From Pelosinus sp. IPA-1 (GTDB lineage: Bacteria > Bacillota > Negativicutes > DSM-13327): DNA of 64,000 bases. The notes under the pieces are model-generated. The model ran no database searches and was not told where the DNA came from. It worked only from the letters and a program-made list of their open reading frames with translations. The position numbers were made by a program, and so were the translations under genes. The stretch is from contig NZ_BSVC01000003.1 in assembly GCF_030269905.1 (NCBI RefSeq), positions 553,356 to 617,355 on the forward strand. Direction: 5' to 3'. Of the stretch, positions 1 through 8,610 are shown piece by piece (position 1 is the stretch's first letter; each line of letters opens with the position of its first letter).

Positions 1-738
1 CATCTCACCTTGATGCGTCAAGCAAAAAAAAGTTGTGATGTAGTTGTGACAAGTATCTTTGTCAATCCCACACAATTTGGTCCTACAGAAGATTTTGCTA
101 AGTATCCTCGGGACTTATCTGGTGATAGCGAGCAGGCTGCTAAAGCTGGCGTAGATGTCATCTTTCATCCTCAGCCAGAGGAGATGTATCCAGCAGGGTA
201 TAGCAGTTTTATTGAGATTAATGGTATTACGCAAAAATTATGTGGTTTATCACGACCAGGTCATTTTCGTGGAGTAGCTACCGTTGTAACTAAACTCTTC
301 AATATTGTTCAGCCGGATAAAGCTTTCTTTGGCCAAAAAGATGCCCAACAAGTGTTGGTACTTAAGCGTATGGTGACTGATTTGAATATGAACGTTACTT
401 TGGAAGTGGTGCCTATTGTACGGGAGAAGGATGGTTTAGCCATGAGCTCTCGTAATGCTTTCTTATCTCCTGAGGAGCGTAAGGCTGCCTTGGTTTTATC
501 ACAAAGTCTCCAGCTTGCACAAAAGCTAGTTAACCAGGGGCAAGTCGATGCTCAGAACATTAAGGAGCAGGTAATACTTAAAATTAAACAAGAAAAATTA
601 GCACAAATCGATTATGTAGAAGTATATAGCTATCCCCAATTAGAAAACCTGGATGTCATAGGGGACAAAGCTCTTCTTGCTTTAGCTGTTCGGATTGGAA
701 ATACTCGTTTGATTGATAATACAATTTTGGAGGGATAA
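1..738 (+). CDS. panC: Pantothenate synthetase (PanC), 5' end cut by window edge
   Basis: PanC joins pantoate and beta-alanine with ATP to make pantothenate, the last step before coenzyme A synthesis. The reading frame is open from base 1 and the first residues (HLTL) match the part just after the N-terminal HxGH nucleotide-binding motif, so about 35 residues lie off the left edge. Visible family motifs are [11 protein letters not shown], the FFGQKDAQQ segment and the SSRN loop after VREKDGLAM, which corresponds to the KMSKS-like ATP loop. The stop at 736-738 comes 4 bases before panD, so the two are surely cotranscribed; the panD ribosome binding site lies in the last panC codons. Confidence 0.95.
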   Translation, partial: HLTLMRQAKKSCDVVVTSIFVNPTQFGPTEDFAKYPRDLSGDSEQAAKAGVDVIFHPQPEEMYPAGYSSFIEINGITQKLCGLSRPGHFRGVATVVTKLFNIVQPDKAFFGQKDAQQVLVLKRMVTDLNMNVTLEVVPIVREKDGLAMSSRNAFLSPEERKAALVLSQSLQLAQKLVNQGQVDAQNIKEQVILKIKQEKLAQIDYVEVYSYPQLENLDVIGDKALLALAVRIGNTRLIDNTILEG

Positions 739-742
739 GATT

Positions 743-1126
743 ATGTTTATTACTTGTTTAAAAGCAAAACTTCATTGTGCCACGGTAACAGAGGCCAATC
801 TTAATTATATGGGGAGCATTACAATCGATGAAAGTTTATTAAATGCTTCAGGGATTCTACCTAATGAAAAAGTGCAAATTGTTAACAATAATAATGGGAA
901 CCGTTTTGAAACCTATGTCATTACAGGAGCAAAAGATTCAGGTGTTATTTGTTTAAATGGGGCGGCGGCTCGTTTAGTGCAGCCGGGTGATAAGGTCATT
1001 ATCATTGCCTACGCTATGATGACTAATGAAGAGGCAAAAGACTTTACCCCTACAGTGGTAATGGTGGATGAAAAGAATCAAGTGAAGGAAATTCGTTCTA
1101 AGGAAATTCATGGACAGATAAAATAA
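743..1126 (+). CDS. panD: Aspartate 1-decarboxylase proenzyme (PanD)
   Basis: PanD decarboxylates L-aspartate to beta-alanine, the second substrate of PanC encoded just upstream. The 127-residue product has the family's usual length. The self-cleavage site is Gly24-Ser25, where Ser25 becomes the pyruvoyl cofactor; Lys9 and the following NGAAAR-type segment are also as expected. The start at 743 is chosen because GGAGGG at the end of panC lies at the right distance and [11 protein letters not shown] matches the family N-terminus; an in-frame ATG at 713 lies inside panC and is unlikely. Cytoplasmic homotetramer by family knowledge. The gene is followed at 1162 by a family A repeat. Confidence 0.95.
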   Translation: MFITCLKAKLHCATVTEANLNYMGSITIDESLLNASGILPNEKVQIVNNNNGNRFETYVITGAKDSGVICLNGAAARLVQPGDKVIIIAYAMMTNEEAKDFTPTVVMVDEKNQVKEIRSKEIHGQIK

Positions 1127-1161
1127 CAAAGGAAAGACAATACGAAATAAAGAATAGAGAT

Positions 1162-1291
1162 AAAGAAGACTTGATTCAGATGGAGTTTTAACTCCTCTGA
1201 ATTTTGGCCCTTCTTATCTAGAGGCTTAGCCGCTCTTAACTCCCACTTATCGAAAAGGGGGAGTCTTAGAGCGGTTTAGTCATCAGATAAA
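1162..1291 (+). repeat. Family A two-hairpin repeat, copy 1 (short form)
   Basis: First of eight related elements. Hairpin 1 has arms around GATTCAGATGGAGTT and its complement (this copy has a small deletion in the right arm). Hairpin 2 has arms around TTAGCCGCTCTTAACTCCCA and GGGAGTCTTAGAGCGG and closes with TTATC/GATAA. It lies between panD and the YhcH gene, and faces copy 2 beyond that gene in inverted orientation. Confidence 0.85.
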
Positions 1292-1340
1292 ATACCTTAA
1301 AAAGGTAGGAACTTGGAGGATAAATAAGGGGGACAAAAAA

Positions 1341-1820
1341 TTGATTTACGGACAACTAAAAAATTTGGAACTAGAGAAATCTGCATTTTCACCTGTGCTG
1401 CAAAAAGCGCTGATGTATTTAAAAAATACAGATTTAGCAAAGTTAACAATTGGACGACATGATATCGAAGGAGACTCTATATTTGCTTTAGTTTCTGAAT
1501 ATCAAACCGAACCTAAACAAGATAGACGCCCGGAGGCTCACCAAAAATATATTGATATTCAATACTTGGCTTCAGGTGAAGAGATAATAGGCTGCAGCTT
1601 ATTGTCAGATCAGTGTATCGTGCTTCAGGACGAACTGAAGGAAAAAGATCTTATTTTTTATAAAGAGATTATGGAAGAAACCGATATGGTATTAGAGCCA
1701 GGAACCTATGCCGTACTTTTTCCGAATGATGTACATCGTCCTTGTTGTATGAGAAGGACCGCACAAACAGTAAAAAAGGTAGTCATTAAAATTGCAATTT
1801 CTCAATTATCCGATAACTAA
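1341..1820 (+). CDS. YhcH/YjgK/YiaL family (DUF386) protein
   Basis: A 159-residue member of the YhcH/YjgK/YiaL family, small cupin-like beta-sandwich proteins often tied to sialic acid or other sugar catabolism in enterics; the biochemical role is not settled. Family features are EAHQKYIDIQYLASGEE, the EPGTYAVLFPNDVHRP segment with likely metal ligands, and the total length of about 150-160 residues. The start is TTG at 1341 behind a GGGGGA ribosome binding site. There is no sugar catabolic gene nearby. The last residues and the stop (LSDN then TAA) are encoded by the edge of family A repeat copy 2, so the C-terminus was probably reshaped by that element. The gene is boxed in by two inverted repeat copies. 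Confidence 0.8.
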   Translation: MIYGQLKNLELEKSAFSPVLQKALMYLKNTDLAKLTIGRHDIEGDSIFALVSEYQTEPKQDRRPEAHQKYIDIQYLASGEEIIGCSLLSDQCIVLQDELKEKDLIFYKEIMEETDMVLEPGTYAVLFPNDVHRPCCMRRTAQTVKKVVIKIAISQLSDN

Positions 1821-1934
1821 ACCGCTCTAAGACCCCCATCTTCAAGTGGGAGTTAAGATCGGCTAAGTCCCTGGATAAGAAGGGCTAAGATTCAGATGGA
1901 GTTAAAACTCCATCTGAATCAAGTCTTCTTTATA
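1807..1934 (-). repeat. Family A two-hairpin repeat, copy 2 (short form, inverted)
   Basis: Reverse-orientation copy; on the plus strand it begins TTATCCGATAACTAAACCGC and ends with CAAGTCTTCTTTATA. Both hairpins are nearly perfect. Its first bases contain the stop codon of the upstream YhcH-family gene. Confidence 0.88.
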
Positions 1935-1941
1935 AAAGAAG

Positions 1942-1987
1942 AGAACTCCACAACAGAATGGTAGCTGCTTGTGGAGTTCTTTTTTTA
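1942..1987 (+). terminator. Intrinsic terminator
   Basis: A 12-bp stem (AGAACTCCACAA with its complement) is followed by a run of seven T. Family B repeat copy 1 begins directly at the end of the T-run. Confidence 0.8.
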
Positions 1988-2085
1988 CGGAATCAGAAAG
2001 TATAACACTTTCTTGATTCCAAGTAAGAACGACTAAGGCTTCTGCCTGCGTCCGAGGACTTGGCACAAGCCAAATCTTTTCTTAT
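1987..2085 (+). repeat. Family B repeat, copy 1
   Basis: A roughly 99-bp element with hairpin 1 GGAATCAGAAAGT / ACTTTCTTGATTCC and hairpin 2 around GACTTGGC / GCCAA, ending TCTTTTCTTAT. Near-identical copies occur at 48986-49085 and 60936-61034. It abuts a terminator T-tract. Bases 2086-2187, between it and the next repeat, hold nothing recognisable. Confidence 0.85.
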
Positions 2086-2187
2086 ACATTCTAGAGAATA
2101 CATGCAAAGGAGAATACTATAATATATATAATGCAGACTATTTACAGTAGTAAAAAAGTAGTCTATTATGTAGTATTAGAAGTGCAT

Positions 2188-2297
2188 TTTATCCGATGAC
2201 TAAACCTGCTCTAAGAACCACATTCTAATAAGTGGGAGTTAAGAGTCCTTGGATTCAGTTGTAGGTAAAACTCCATCTGAATCAAGTCTTCTTTATA
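2188..2297 (-). repeat. Family A repeat, copy 3 (inverted, degenerate)
   Basis: Inverted copy upstream of speD. Hairpin 1 is intact on one side; hairpin 2 carries mismatches and a deletion, so this is the most decayed copy in the window. Confidence 0.75.
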
Positions 2298-2385
2298 AAT
2301 GGTACATGTCTAAATAAAGGACACTTGATGGTGCCGTTGTACAGGGCATAACTTTTAAATTATACAAAAAAGTAAGGAGAGAAAG

Positions 2386-3198
2386 ATGGAAATAAAATCA
2401 ATTAAAAAATTGAAATTATATGGATTTAATAACTTAACCAAGACGCTTAGCTTTAATATGTATGATATTTGTTATGCCAGAAGTCCAGAACATCGTCAAG
2501 CTTATATTGAATACATCGATGAAGAATATAATGCAGAACGGCTTACCAATATTTTAACGGAAGTTGCCAATATGATTGGAGCTAATATCTTAAATATTGC
2601 CAAGCAGGATTATGATCCTCAAGGTGCTAGTGTAACCATGCTCATTTCCGAAGGTAAAATTGCCGCCGATGAGCTGGAAGAAAAAGAGCTGCCAGATCCA
2701 CAGTCCGATGCAGTTGTGGCTCATTTGGATAAAAGTCATATTACCGTACACACATATCCGGAAAGTCACCCAGATAAGGGGATTAGCACTTTTCGTGCAG
2801 ATATTGATGTTTCTACTTGCGGAGAAATTTCTCCTCTGAAGGCATTAAACTATCTAATTAATAGTTTTAGCTCTGACATTGCGATTATTGATTATCGAGT
2901 ACGTGGTTTTACTCGTGATGTCAGTGGTAAAAAATTCTATATTGATCATAAAATTAATTCTATCCAAAATTATATTGCACCCGATACCCGGGAGTTATAT
3001 CAAATGCTAGATGTAAATGTATATCAGGAAAATATCTTCCACACAAAAATGATTCTAAAAGAATTTGATTTAGATAATTACTTGTTTGGTACAGCAAAAG
3101 GGGAACTTTTGCCAGGGGAAAAGAAAAAAATAAAACAACGTTTGAAAAAAGAAATGTCTGAAATTTATGCTGGTCGCAACATTCCAAAAGTAAAATAA
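2386..3198 (+). CDS. speD: S-adenosylmethionine decarboxylase proenzyme (SpeD)
   Basis: SpeD makes decarboxylated S-adenosylmethionine, the aminopropyl donor for spermidine. At 270 residues it belongs to the long, E. coli-like class and not the short 120-residue Bacillus class. The autocleavage site is in the [13 protein letters not shown] motif, with Ser117 predicted to become the pyruvoyl group; [20 protein letters not shown] also fits the family. ATG at 2386 follows AAGGAG at the right spacing. No spermidine synthase gene adjoins it, so the pathway partner lies elsewhere. The TAA stop overlaps the first bases of family A copy 4, and copy 3 lies upstream in opposite orientation. Confidence 0.93.
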   Translation: MEIKSIKKLKLYGFNNLTKTLSFNMYDICYARSPEHRQAYIEYIDEEYNAERLTNILTEVANMIGANILNIAKQDYDPQGASVTMLISEGKIAADELEEKELPDPQSDAVVAHLDKSHITVHTYPESHPDKGISTFRADIDVSTCGEISPLKALNYLINSFSSDIAIIDYRVRGFTRDVSGKKFYIDHKINSIQNYIAPDTRELYQMLDVNVYQENIFHTKMILKEFDLDNYLFGTAKGELLPGEKKKIKQRLKKEMSEIYAGRNIPKVK

Positions 3199-3430
3199 AG
3201 AAGACTTGATTCAGATGGAGTTTTAACTCCATCTGAATCTTAGCCCTTCTTATCCAGGGATTTAGCCGCTCTTAACTCCCACTTATATAAGTGAGCCTTG
3301 GGTCCGGAGACCCTTAGAGCGAACTTATTTCGAGTTTACAGCCTGTTTTCCTGACCGTCAAGGGCAGGGAATTACAGACTGTTAACGAGATGAAGATGGG
3401 AGTCTTAGAGCGGCTTAGTCATCGGATAAA
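3196..3430 (+). repeat. Family A repeat, copy 4 (long form)
   Basis: Starts in the speD stop codon. It has the usual hairpin 1 and the outer arms of hairpin 2, but hairpin 2 is opened by a roughly 100-bp central module (about 3291-3392). The module carries GGGTCCGGAGACCC and a second dyad around CGAGTTTACAG and CTGTTAACGAG. The same module is found only in copies 7 and 8. Confidence 0.88.
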
Positions 3431-3440
3431 ACTTAAAATA

Positions 3441-3530
3441 TGAACCACAAAAACACGATACCGCTTTCGCGGTATAGAAAGAGGAGGAAAATCTGCTAGT
3501 GTCCACTCCTTTGTGTCTTTGTGGTTCATT
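3441..3530. repeat. Family C inverted repeat (TGAACCAC type), copy 1
   Basis: A long imperfect palindrome that begins TGAACCACAAAAACAC and ends GTGTCTTTGTGGTTCA, with an inner hairpin ATACCGC / GCGGTAT. It lies just past the 3' end of the LysR gene and could end transcription from both sides. Related copies lie at 16734 and 32227. Confidence 0.75.
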
Positions 3531-3535
3531 TTCAG

Positions 3536-4417
3536 CTATAACAACTCAATAAATTTCTGTGCTGCAATTGGAACTGGCAAACAATCATAAGTTATAATCC
3601 CTAATTCACGTTTCGGTATCTCTGTAGTGAGGGTGAGGGGAAATAACTGATTGTCAGCCAGTTCTTTCTGTATATATTCACGACTCATAAAAGAAATCCC
3701 CAAACCAATCTTAGTTAATTCGATCATTAAATCTACACTGCCTAATTGAATTTCTGGTTGAAAAAGAATATTGTTTTGGGCAAATAAAGCATCTAAGAAG
3801 GTTCTAGTCGTCGTATTTTTTTCTAAGGTGAGAATAGGCAGAGCTGCAACCTCATCGAGGGTTAAAAGAGATCCTTGCAGATGGGAAAAGGCAGGGCTAG
3901 CAAAAAATACATCATGAAGCATCTTGCATTTACTAATTGTCATCTTAGGGTAGGATTTTTCTGGGGCAAGGTTGACAACACTAATGTCTACCAAGCCTTT
4001 TTTTAATAAGTCGACGCAGACAGGTGAAGGGCGGTTGGTAACATTAAGTTTGATTTTAGGATATAGTTGATTAAATTGCTTAAAATAAGGAAGTAAATAA
4101 TATTTGCAGATTGTATCGCTGGCGCCTATCTTTAATTCTCCTTGTTCAAGAGTGTAGAGTTCGCTAAGGCTGCGCTCCCCAGTTTTAAACAAATGAAAAG
4201 CCTGTTCAACATGAGTAAATAAAAGGTGACCAGATTCCGATAGCTGCACTTGCTTTGTACTACGAAAAAAAAGTTTGGTGTTAAGTTTCTCTTCCAGCAG
4301 TTTGATGGCTTGGCTAACAGCGGATTGGGAGATATAGAGCTCGTTTGCGGCTGACGAAAAGCTTAAGTATTTAGCAACGTAATAGAATACTTTATATAAT
4401 TCAAAGTTAATATCCAT
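3536..4417 (-). CDS. LysR-type transcriptional regulator
   Basis: A 293-residue LysR family regulator. Residues 1-60 form the winged helix-turn-helix (ELYISQSAVSQAIKLLEEKL), and residues from about 90 on form the effector-binding domain of the periplasmic-binding-protein fold. It is transcribed away from purL with only 100 bp between the start codons, an arrangement in which LysR proteins often control the divergent gene and themselves. That would make purL a candidate target, but no purine connection can be read from the sequence. The effector is unknown. Confidence 0.85.
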   Translation of the reverse strand: MDINFELYKVFYYVAKYLSFSSAANELYISQSAVSQAIKLLEEKLNTKLFFRSTKQVQLSESGHLLFTHVEQAFHLFKTGERSLSELYTLEQGELKIGASDTICKYYLLPYFKQFNQLYPKIKLNVTNRPSPVCVDLLKKGLVDISVVNLAPEKSYPKMTISKCKMLHDVFFASPAFSHLQGSLLTLDEVAALPILTLEKNTTTRTFLDALFAQNNILFQPEIQLGSVDLMIELTKIGLGISFMSREYIQKELADNQLFPLTLTTEIPKRELGIITYDCLPVPIAAQKFIELL

Positions 4418-4517
4418 ATATAAGCTCTCCTAATGATTTATATTAAAATTATTAATTATTATAATCAATGATAGTATACTACAATAAGAATAGCAAGAGG
4501 ATATAGGAGGTAGTAAA
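4418..4517. promoter_or_regulatory. Divergent LysR/purL intergenic region
   Basis: A 100-bp, very AT-rich spacer between two divergent genes. It contains overlapping ATTAATTATTATAAT-type dyads that could serve as a LysR-type T-N11-A site, and TATACT near 4475 as a possible -10 for purL. No purine riboswitch (G-box aptamer) is present. Confidence 0.4.
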
Positions 4518-7500
4518 ATGCCACATCAAGTAAAACGAATTTTTGTTGAGAAACGTGTAGATTTCGCCGTAGAAGCAAAGGGTATGTATGCTGACCTTAC
4601 TCAAAATCTTGGCATTAAAGGCTTAAAAAACGTACGTATAATTAATCGTTATGATATATCTGGCATTAGTGAGCAGGAATTTGCAGATGCAAAAAACAGT
4701 ATTTTTTCAGAACCGCCAGTTGATGATGTATATGATGAAGTACTGCCAATCAATCAAGGGGATCACATTTTTGCGGTAGAATTTTTGCCAGGGCAGTATG
4801 ACCAACGTGCTCATTGGGCGGCCCAATGTGTGCAAATACTTACGAAAACAGAAGATTTATCCATTCGTACTGCAAAAGTGATTGTATTACAGGGTAATAT
4901 TGGAGAAGATGAGTTTGAAAAAATAAAAGCCTATAGTATTAATCCAGTAGAAGCTAGAGAAGCTCGATTAGACAAGCCTTTTAGTCTTGATCTGACCGTG
5001 GAGAGTCCAAGCAATGTAGCAGTTATTGAAGGCTTTATTAGTAAGACAACAGAAGAGTTGTCCATGATATTAGGACATATGGGACTGGCAATGGGACTTG
5101 GGGATATTGCCTTTTGTCAGCAATATTTTCGTGATGTGGAAAAACGCAATCCTACTATTACTGAAATAAAAGTATTAGATACCTATTGGTCAGATCACTG
5201 TCGTCATACAACTTTTTTTACAGAGATTGAAAAGGTAGATATCGAAAAAAGTCATTTTGCTCAACCGATAGCCAAAGCGTATGAGCAATACCTCAAGGCT
5301 AGAGATGTGGTATATAAAGATAAGAAAAAAGATATTTGCTTAATGGATATTGCCATTATGGGCATGAAGGAATTACGGCAAGCGGGTTTGTTACCTGATT
5401 TGGACCAATCGGAGGAAATCAATGCTTGTAGCATTGTGGTTCCTGTAGATGTTGATGGTGTAGTAGAAGAGTGGTTAGTGATGTTTAAAAACGAAACTCA
5501 TAATCATCCGACAGAAATTGAACCTTTTGGTGGTGCGGCTACCTGTCTTGGTGGAGCAATTCGCGATCCTCTGTCAGGCAGATCTTATGTATACCAAGCA
5601 ATGCGTGTTACCGGTAGTGGTGACCCACGGGCTAAAGTAGAAGAAACTCTAGCTGGAAAATTGCCACAGCGAAAAATCACCTTAGGAGCAGCTGCAGGAT
5701 ATAGTTCCTATGGCAACCAAATTGGATTGGCGACAGGTCAGGTGGCAGAAATTTATCATGAGGGCTTTATCGCAAAAAGAATGGAAGTTGGTGCTGTTAT
5801 TGCTGCCGCTCCTAAAGCCAATGTTGTCCGTAAACAGCCAACAGAGGGCGATGTAGTTATTGTCTTGGGTGGAAGAACAGGCCGAGATGGTTGTGGTGGT
5901 GCTACTGGCTCATCCAAAGAACATACAGAAGAATCTCTAGCAACTTGCAGTGCTGAAGTGCAAAAGGGCAATCCGCCAACAGAACGAAAAATTCAAAGGT
6001 TGTTTAGGCACCCTAAAGCAAGTGAAATGATTAAACGCTGCAATGACTTTGGGGCAGGTGGAGCATCTGTCGCCATAGGAGAATTGACTGATAGTCTCGT
6101 AATTGATCTTGATGCTCTGCCTAAAAAATATGCTGGTCTGGATGGTACGGAGCTTGCTATTTCAGAATCGCAAGAACGTATGGCAGTGGTTGTGGCTCCA
6201 GAAAATGTAGAAGATTTTATGAACTATGTAGCAGCAGAAAATCTAGAAGCTGCAGTAGTGGCCAAGGTAACAAATTCTGGGCGTCTTGTTATGTTATGGC
6301 GAGGCCAGCCTATTGTAGATATTAGTCGTGACTTTTTAAATACCAATGGTGTTAAACAAAAAGTCGATGTACAAGTAGTTGCACCGACAGAGGCTGATAA
6401 TTTTTTTGCGAGTACTAGAAAAGATAGCGAAAATCTTGAAGCAGCCTGGTTAGACAATTTGCGTAACATCAATGTATGTAGTCAAAAGGGTCTTGTAGAA
6501 ATGTTTGATAGTACCATTGGTGCGGGCACAATCTTAATGCCTTTCGGGGGAAAATATCAGGCAACACCAGCAGAAGGGATGGCAGGCAAAATTCCTGTTC
6601 TTCATGGTAGTACAAATACGGCGACTTTAATGACTTATGGTTTTGATCCTGAGTTATCATCATGGAGCCCTTTTCATGGTGCAGTATATGCAGTCGTAGA
6701 AGCGGTAGCGAAAGTGGTAGCCATGGGCGGGGACTATCAAAAGATCCGTTTAACCTTACAGGAGTATTTTGAACGATTGGGCCTTGATGCTGCAAAATGG
6801 GGTAAACCTTTTAGTAGTTTACTAGGTGCTCTTCATGCTCAAGAGCAGTTTGGTATTCCTGCTATTGGTGGCAAAGATAGTATGTCTGGGACATTTAAAG
6901 AACTAACAGTGCCTCCTACCTTAGTCGCCTTTGCTGTAAATGTGGTTACGGCAGACACTGTACTTTCTCCCGAATTTAAAAAGGCACAAAGCCAAGTGGT
7001 ACTCGTACCTTTAGTTCGTGATGCTTACGAGTTACCAAACTTTCCAGTAGTGTGCCAAGGCTATAGAAAAGTTAACCAATTAGTTAAAGCTGGTAGAGTT
7101 CTTGCTGCTCACACGGTAAAAATGGGTGGCTTAGCTGCAGCGATTAGTAAAATGAGCTTCGGCAATCGCATTGGGATGAAGATGACTTCCTCCTTATCTT
7201 TGAAGGAATTATTTGGAGTTGACTATGGTTCTTTGGTATTAGAAATTCCTGCTGGTGTGGATGTACAACAAGCATTTGGTGATATAGCTTACAAGATAGT
7301 TGGACAAACCCAAGAGAAACCAGTGATTGAAGTAAATGGCTATTCAATTGATATTTTAAAAGCGCAAACAGCTTGGGAGAAACCTTTAGCTGCTGTTTTC
7401 CCTACGGAAACAGAAATTGTGAGTGAAAAACCGAAGACAGAATTATTTGCTAGCAGTCCCCAAAAGTCGAAACAATCTTTCGCAAAACCGCGTATTTTTC

Positions 7501-8282
7501 TACCTGTATTCCCAGGTACTAACTGCGAATATGACTCAGCAAAGGCTTTTGAAGTAGCGGGAGGCAATGTAGATACCATGGTCATTCGCAACCTTACACC
7601 TGCTGCGGTAGAAGATTCTATAGAGGAAATCGTAAAACGAATTAAAAACTCTCAGATTATTATGCTTCCAGGTGGATTTAGTGCCGGTGATGAACCAGAT
7701 GGCTCAGGTAAATATATTGCTACTATGTTTAGGAATCCAAGAATTAAAGAAGCAGTACGTAATTTTCTATCCCAGCAAGATGGGTTAATGTTAGGTATCT
7801 GTAATGGTTTTCAGGCACTGATTAAATTAGGATTAGTTCCTTACGGCGATATTGTCGATCTGACCCCTAACTGTCCTACTTTGACTTATAATCAGATCGG
7901 GAGACATATTTCCTGTATGGTGAAAACGAAGGTAGTATCAAAGCTTTCTCCTTGGTTTAATAATGTAGAACTAGGGGATATGCATACCATTGCTACCTCT
8001 CATGGGGAAGGACGCTTTGCTGCTGACAGTTCATTAGTAAACGAGTTGCGTCAAAAAGGACAGATTGCCGCTCAATACGTAGATGAGCAAGGTCAACCTA
8101 CTTATGATATACGTTATAACCCTAATGGATCTGTTGAAGCTGTAGAAGCACTTACCAGTCCAGATGGACGAATTTTAGGCAAGATGGGGCATTCGGAAAG
8201 AATTGGTAACCAGGTAGTGAAAAATGTTCCTGGTAACAAGGATCAACAACTTTTTGCTGCGGGTATTGAATACTTTAAATAA
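4518..8282 (+). CDS. purL: Phosphoribosylformylglycinamidine synthase, single-chain PurL-PurQ fusion
   Basis: Converts FGAR, glutamine and ATP to FGAM in purine synthesis. The 1254-residue chain joins an N-terminal PurS-like and linker region, tandem AIRS-type ATP-binding domains (FKNETHNHPTEIEPFGGAAT, CNDFGAGG, GGKDSMSG) and a C-terminal glutamine amidotransferase domain from about residue 990. In that domain Cys1095 (GICNGFQ) is the nucleophile, and His1225/Glu1227 in GHSER are the likely partners. The length fits the one-chain clostridial type and not separate PurS/Q/L. ATG at 4518 follows a perfect AGGAGGT. It stands alone without other pur genes and ends in its own terminator. Confidence 0.95.
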   Translation: MPHQVKRIFVEKRVDFAVEAKGMYADLTQNLGIKGLKNVRIINRYDISGISEQEFADAKNSIFSEPPVDDVYDEVLPINQGDHIFAVEFLPGQYDQRAHWAAQCVQILTKTEDLSIRTAKVIVLQGNIGEDEFEKIKAYSINPVEAREARLDKPFSLDLTVESPSNVAVIEGFISKTTEELSMILGHMGLAMGLGDIAFCQQYFRDVEKRNPTITEIKVLDTYWSDHCRHTTFFTEIEKVDIEKSHFAQPIAKAYEQYLKARDVVYKDKKKDICLMDIAIMGMKELRQAGLLPDLDQSEEINACSIVVPVDVDGVVEEWLVMFKNETHNHPTEIEPFGGAATCLGGAIRDPLSGRSYVYQAMRVTGSGDPRAKVEETLAGKLPQRKITLGAAAGYSSYGNQIGLATGQVAEIYHEGFIAKRMEVGAVIAAAPKANVVRKQPTEGDVVIVLGGRTGRDGCGGATGSSKEHTEESLATCSAEVQKGNPPTERKIQRLFRHPKASEMIKRCNDFGAGGASVAIGELTDSLVIDLDALPKKYAGLDGTELAISESQERMAVVVAPENVEDFMNYVAAENLEAAVVAKVTNSGRLVMLWRGQPIVDISRDFLNTNGVKQKVDVQVVAPTEADNFFASTRKDSENLEAAWLDNLRNINVCSQKGLVEMFDSTIGAGTILMPFGGKYQATPAEGMAGKIPVLHGSTNTATLMTYGFDPELSSWSPFHGAVYAVVEAVAKVVAMGGDYQKIRLTLQEYFERLGLDAAKWGKPFSSLLGALHAQEQFGIPAIGGKDSMSGTFKELTVPPTLVAFAVNVVTADTVLSPEFKKAQSQVVLVPLVRDAYELPNFPVVCQGYRKVNQLVKAGRVLAAHTVKMGGLAAAISKMSFGNRIGMKMTSSLSLKELFGVDYGSLVLEIPAGVDVQQAFGDIAYKIVGQTQEKPVIEVNGYSIDILKAQTAWEKPLAAVFPTETEIVSEKPKTELFASSPQKSKQSFAKPRIFLPVFPGTNCEYDSAKAFEVAGGNVDTMVIRNLTPAAVEDSIEEIVKRIKNSQIIMLPGGFSAGDEPDGSGKYIATMFRNPRIKEAVRNFLSQQDGLMLGICNGFQALIKLGLVPYGDIVDLTPNCPTLTYNQIGRHISCMVKTKVVSKLSPWFNNVELGDMHTIATSHGEGRFAADSSLVNELRQKGQIAAQYVDEQGQPTYDIRYNPNGSVEAVEALTSPDGRILGKMGHSERIGNQVVKNVPGNKDQQLFAAGIEYFK

Positions 8283-8610
8283 AAATTAAAAAAAGACTAA
8301 GTTTTAGCCGGTTCTAAAAATACTTGGGCTAATCCTTAGTCTTTTCTTATAATGCAAAATGTCTTTTTAAATGGTATACAGTATTTTATTCGTAAAAAGG
8401 GAAAAAACGAAAAGTAGGCGTTCAAAATTCAGTATTTTATGGTATCATATATTAGGTTGTAAGTAGAATAAAGAAAGGGATAGTGTAAAAATTTATAACG
8501 GTGTATTATACAAAAGTACTTTGTGTGTAAACAATGTTATAAATCGATGGTAAGTTTTCTTGTCTTTGTATACTTACAAATAGTAATACGAGAAGGTGGG
8601 AGTAAAGTAG
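8283..8610 (+). promoter_or_regulatory. purL terminator and leader of the NSS transporter gene
   Basis: The stem AAAAGACTAAG (8291-8301) and its complement (8335-8345), followed by T-rich sequence, is the purL terminator. The remaining 260 bp upstream of the transporter are AT-rich. TTCAAA with TATCAT about 16 bp later (around 8430-8455) is a possible promoter. No riboswitch or T-box could be recognised. Confidence 0.55.

Noticed and set aside
2960-3232. 90-residue minus-strand frame over the end of speD
   Set aside because: It lies mostly antisense to speD, runs into a family A repeat and lacks a ribosome binding site.
1162-3430. CRISPR array suspected from clustered repeats
   Set aside because: Copies are unevenly spaced, lie in both orientations and are separated by whole genes; there are no short regular spacers and no cas genes.
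4418-4517. Purine riboswitch upstream of purL
   Set aside because: The 100-bp divergent spacer has no room for, and shows no trace of, the three-way junction aptamer or a terminator.
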